NCBI GenBank assembly: GCA_028710055.1
Contig: JAQUSX010000044.1
Coordinates: forward strand, 1 to 6,309
Source of the DNA: Clostridia bacterium
GTDB taxonomy: Bacteria; Bacillota; Clostridia; Christensenellales; CAG-314
Direction: 5' to 3'
DNA: 6,309 nucleotides
The notes below the pieces were generated by a model. It was given only the letters and a program-made list of their open reading frames with translations. It ran no database searches and had not been told where the DNA came from. Shown here piece by piece: positions 6,001-6,309 of the stretch. Both the position numbers and the translations under genes were made by a program. The stretch's first letter is position 1. Each line of letters starts with the position of its first letter.

Positions 6001-6309
6001 AGACGTGACTCTCGGGCAGTATTACCCCGCCGATTCTTTTGTCCATCGTATGGACCCGAGAATAAAAATTTTATTAAATATTTTGTATCTGGTCGGTATT
6101 TTCTTTATCAAAAGTTATTTTGGTTTTGTGATAGTGCTGCTGTTCCTTTGCGTGGCGATACTTTTTTCAAAAGTCCCAGTCGGCAGCGTTATACGCAGCG
6201 TAAAAGGAATTTTGGTATTAGTGGCGATAACGGGTTTATTAAATGTTTTCTTTTATACTGGCGAAACGGTGCTTTGGTCGTGGTGGATAATCGTAATCAC
6301 AAAAGAAGC
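5993..6309 (+). CDS. ecfT: energy-coupling factor transporter transmembrane protein EcfT, N-terminal part (3' end outside window)
   Basis: An open frame from ATG 5993 continues to the window edge: 105 full codons plus two bases. EcfT is the membrane subunit that transmits ATP hydrolysis by EcfA1/EcfA2 to the S component. The N-terminus MFRDVTLGQYYPADSFVHRM followed by DPRIK (21-25) closely matches the conserved EcfT opening (F-x-D-x-T-x-GQYxPxDS..HxxDPRxK). Hydrophobic, likely membrane-spanning segments are seen at about 26-40, 42-58 and 71-88, and another begins near 94. The C-terminal cytoplasmic coupling helices that contact the ATPases are beyond the window, so completeness cannot be judged. 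It overlaps ecfA2 by eight bases (ATGTTTAG) and has a G-rich Shine-Dalgarno, so it is the third gene of a coupled operon. Confidence 0.94.
   Translation, partial: MFRDVTLGQYYPADSFVHRMDPRIKILLNILYLVGIFFIKSYFGFVIVLLFLCVAILFSKVPVGSVIRSVKGILVLVAITGLLNVFFYTGETVLWSWWIIVITKE

Noticed and set aside
1..6309. CRISPR arrays, insertion sequences, tRNA genes, phage or defence genes
   Set aside because: No regularly spaced repeats, terminal inverted repeats, transposase motifs or cloverleaf-like sequences were seen; all sizeable genes are housekeeping types with similar composition.

Overview
The window reads as ordinary chromosomal DNA from an anaerobic, low-to-moderate GC bacterium of the Bacillota, most likely Clostridia-like. 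The evidence is a single-chain pyruvate:ferredoxin oxidoreductase, a Firmicutes-style ecfA1-ecfA2-ecfT cluster, purine-rich Shine-Dalgarno sites, a perfect sigma-A-type promoter and U-tailed intrinsic terminators. The species cannot be named from the sequence. No mobile element, tRNA, rRNA or CRISPR array was found.

Layout: (1) Bases 1-243 (+) are the last 80 codons of a glutamate racemase (murI), followed by an intrinsic terminator at 260-289. (2) Bases 290-488 form a mostly featureless AT-rich gap between convergent genes; the terminator of the next gene lies at 489-522. (3) Bases 541-4044 (-) encode a complete pyruvate:ferredoxin oxidoreductase (nifJ, 1167 aa), with its Shine-Dalgarno at 4051-4056 and a consensus promoter at 4108-4136. 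(4) Bases 4045-4312 are the divergent control region between nifJ and the ecf operon. (5) Bases 4313-6309 (+) hold ecfA1, ecfA2 and the 5' part of ecfT, overlapping by 16 and 8 bases, so they form one translationally coupled operon that runs out of the window.

Functionally these are three separate housekeeping jobs. MurI makes D-glutamate for peptidoglycan. NifJ oxidises pyruvate to acetyl-CoA and delivers electrons to ferredoxin, the central step of clostridial fermentation. EcfA1/EcfA2/EcfT form the energising module of an energy-coupling-factor vitamin or metal transporter; no substrate-binding S component is present here, so the module is probably shared by S components encoded elsewhere (inference).

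I do not see a new biological system. The part most worth a second look is the 268-base divergent region. There ecfA1 has no Shine-Dalgarno at normal distance, a candidate extended -10 promoter would make its mRNA nearly leaderless, a 31-39 codon small ORF overlaps its start, and several inverted repeats could fold a leader. The nifJ mRNA is also predicted to begin with a small terminal hairpin.
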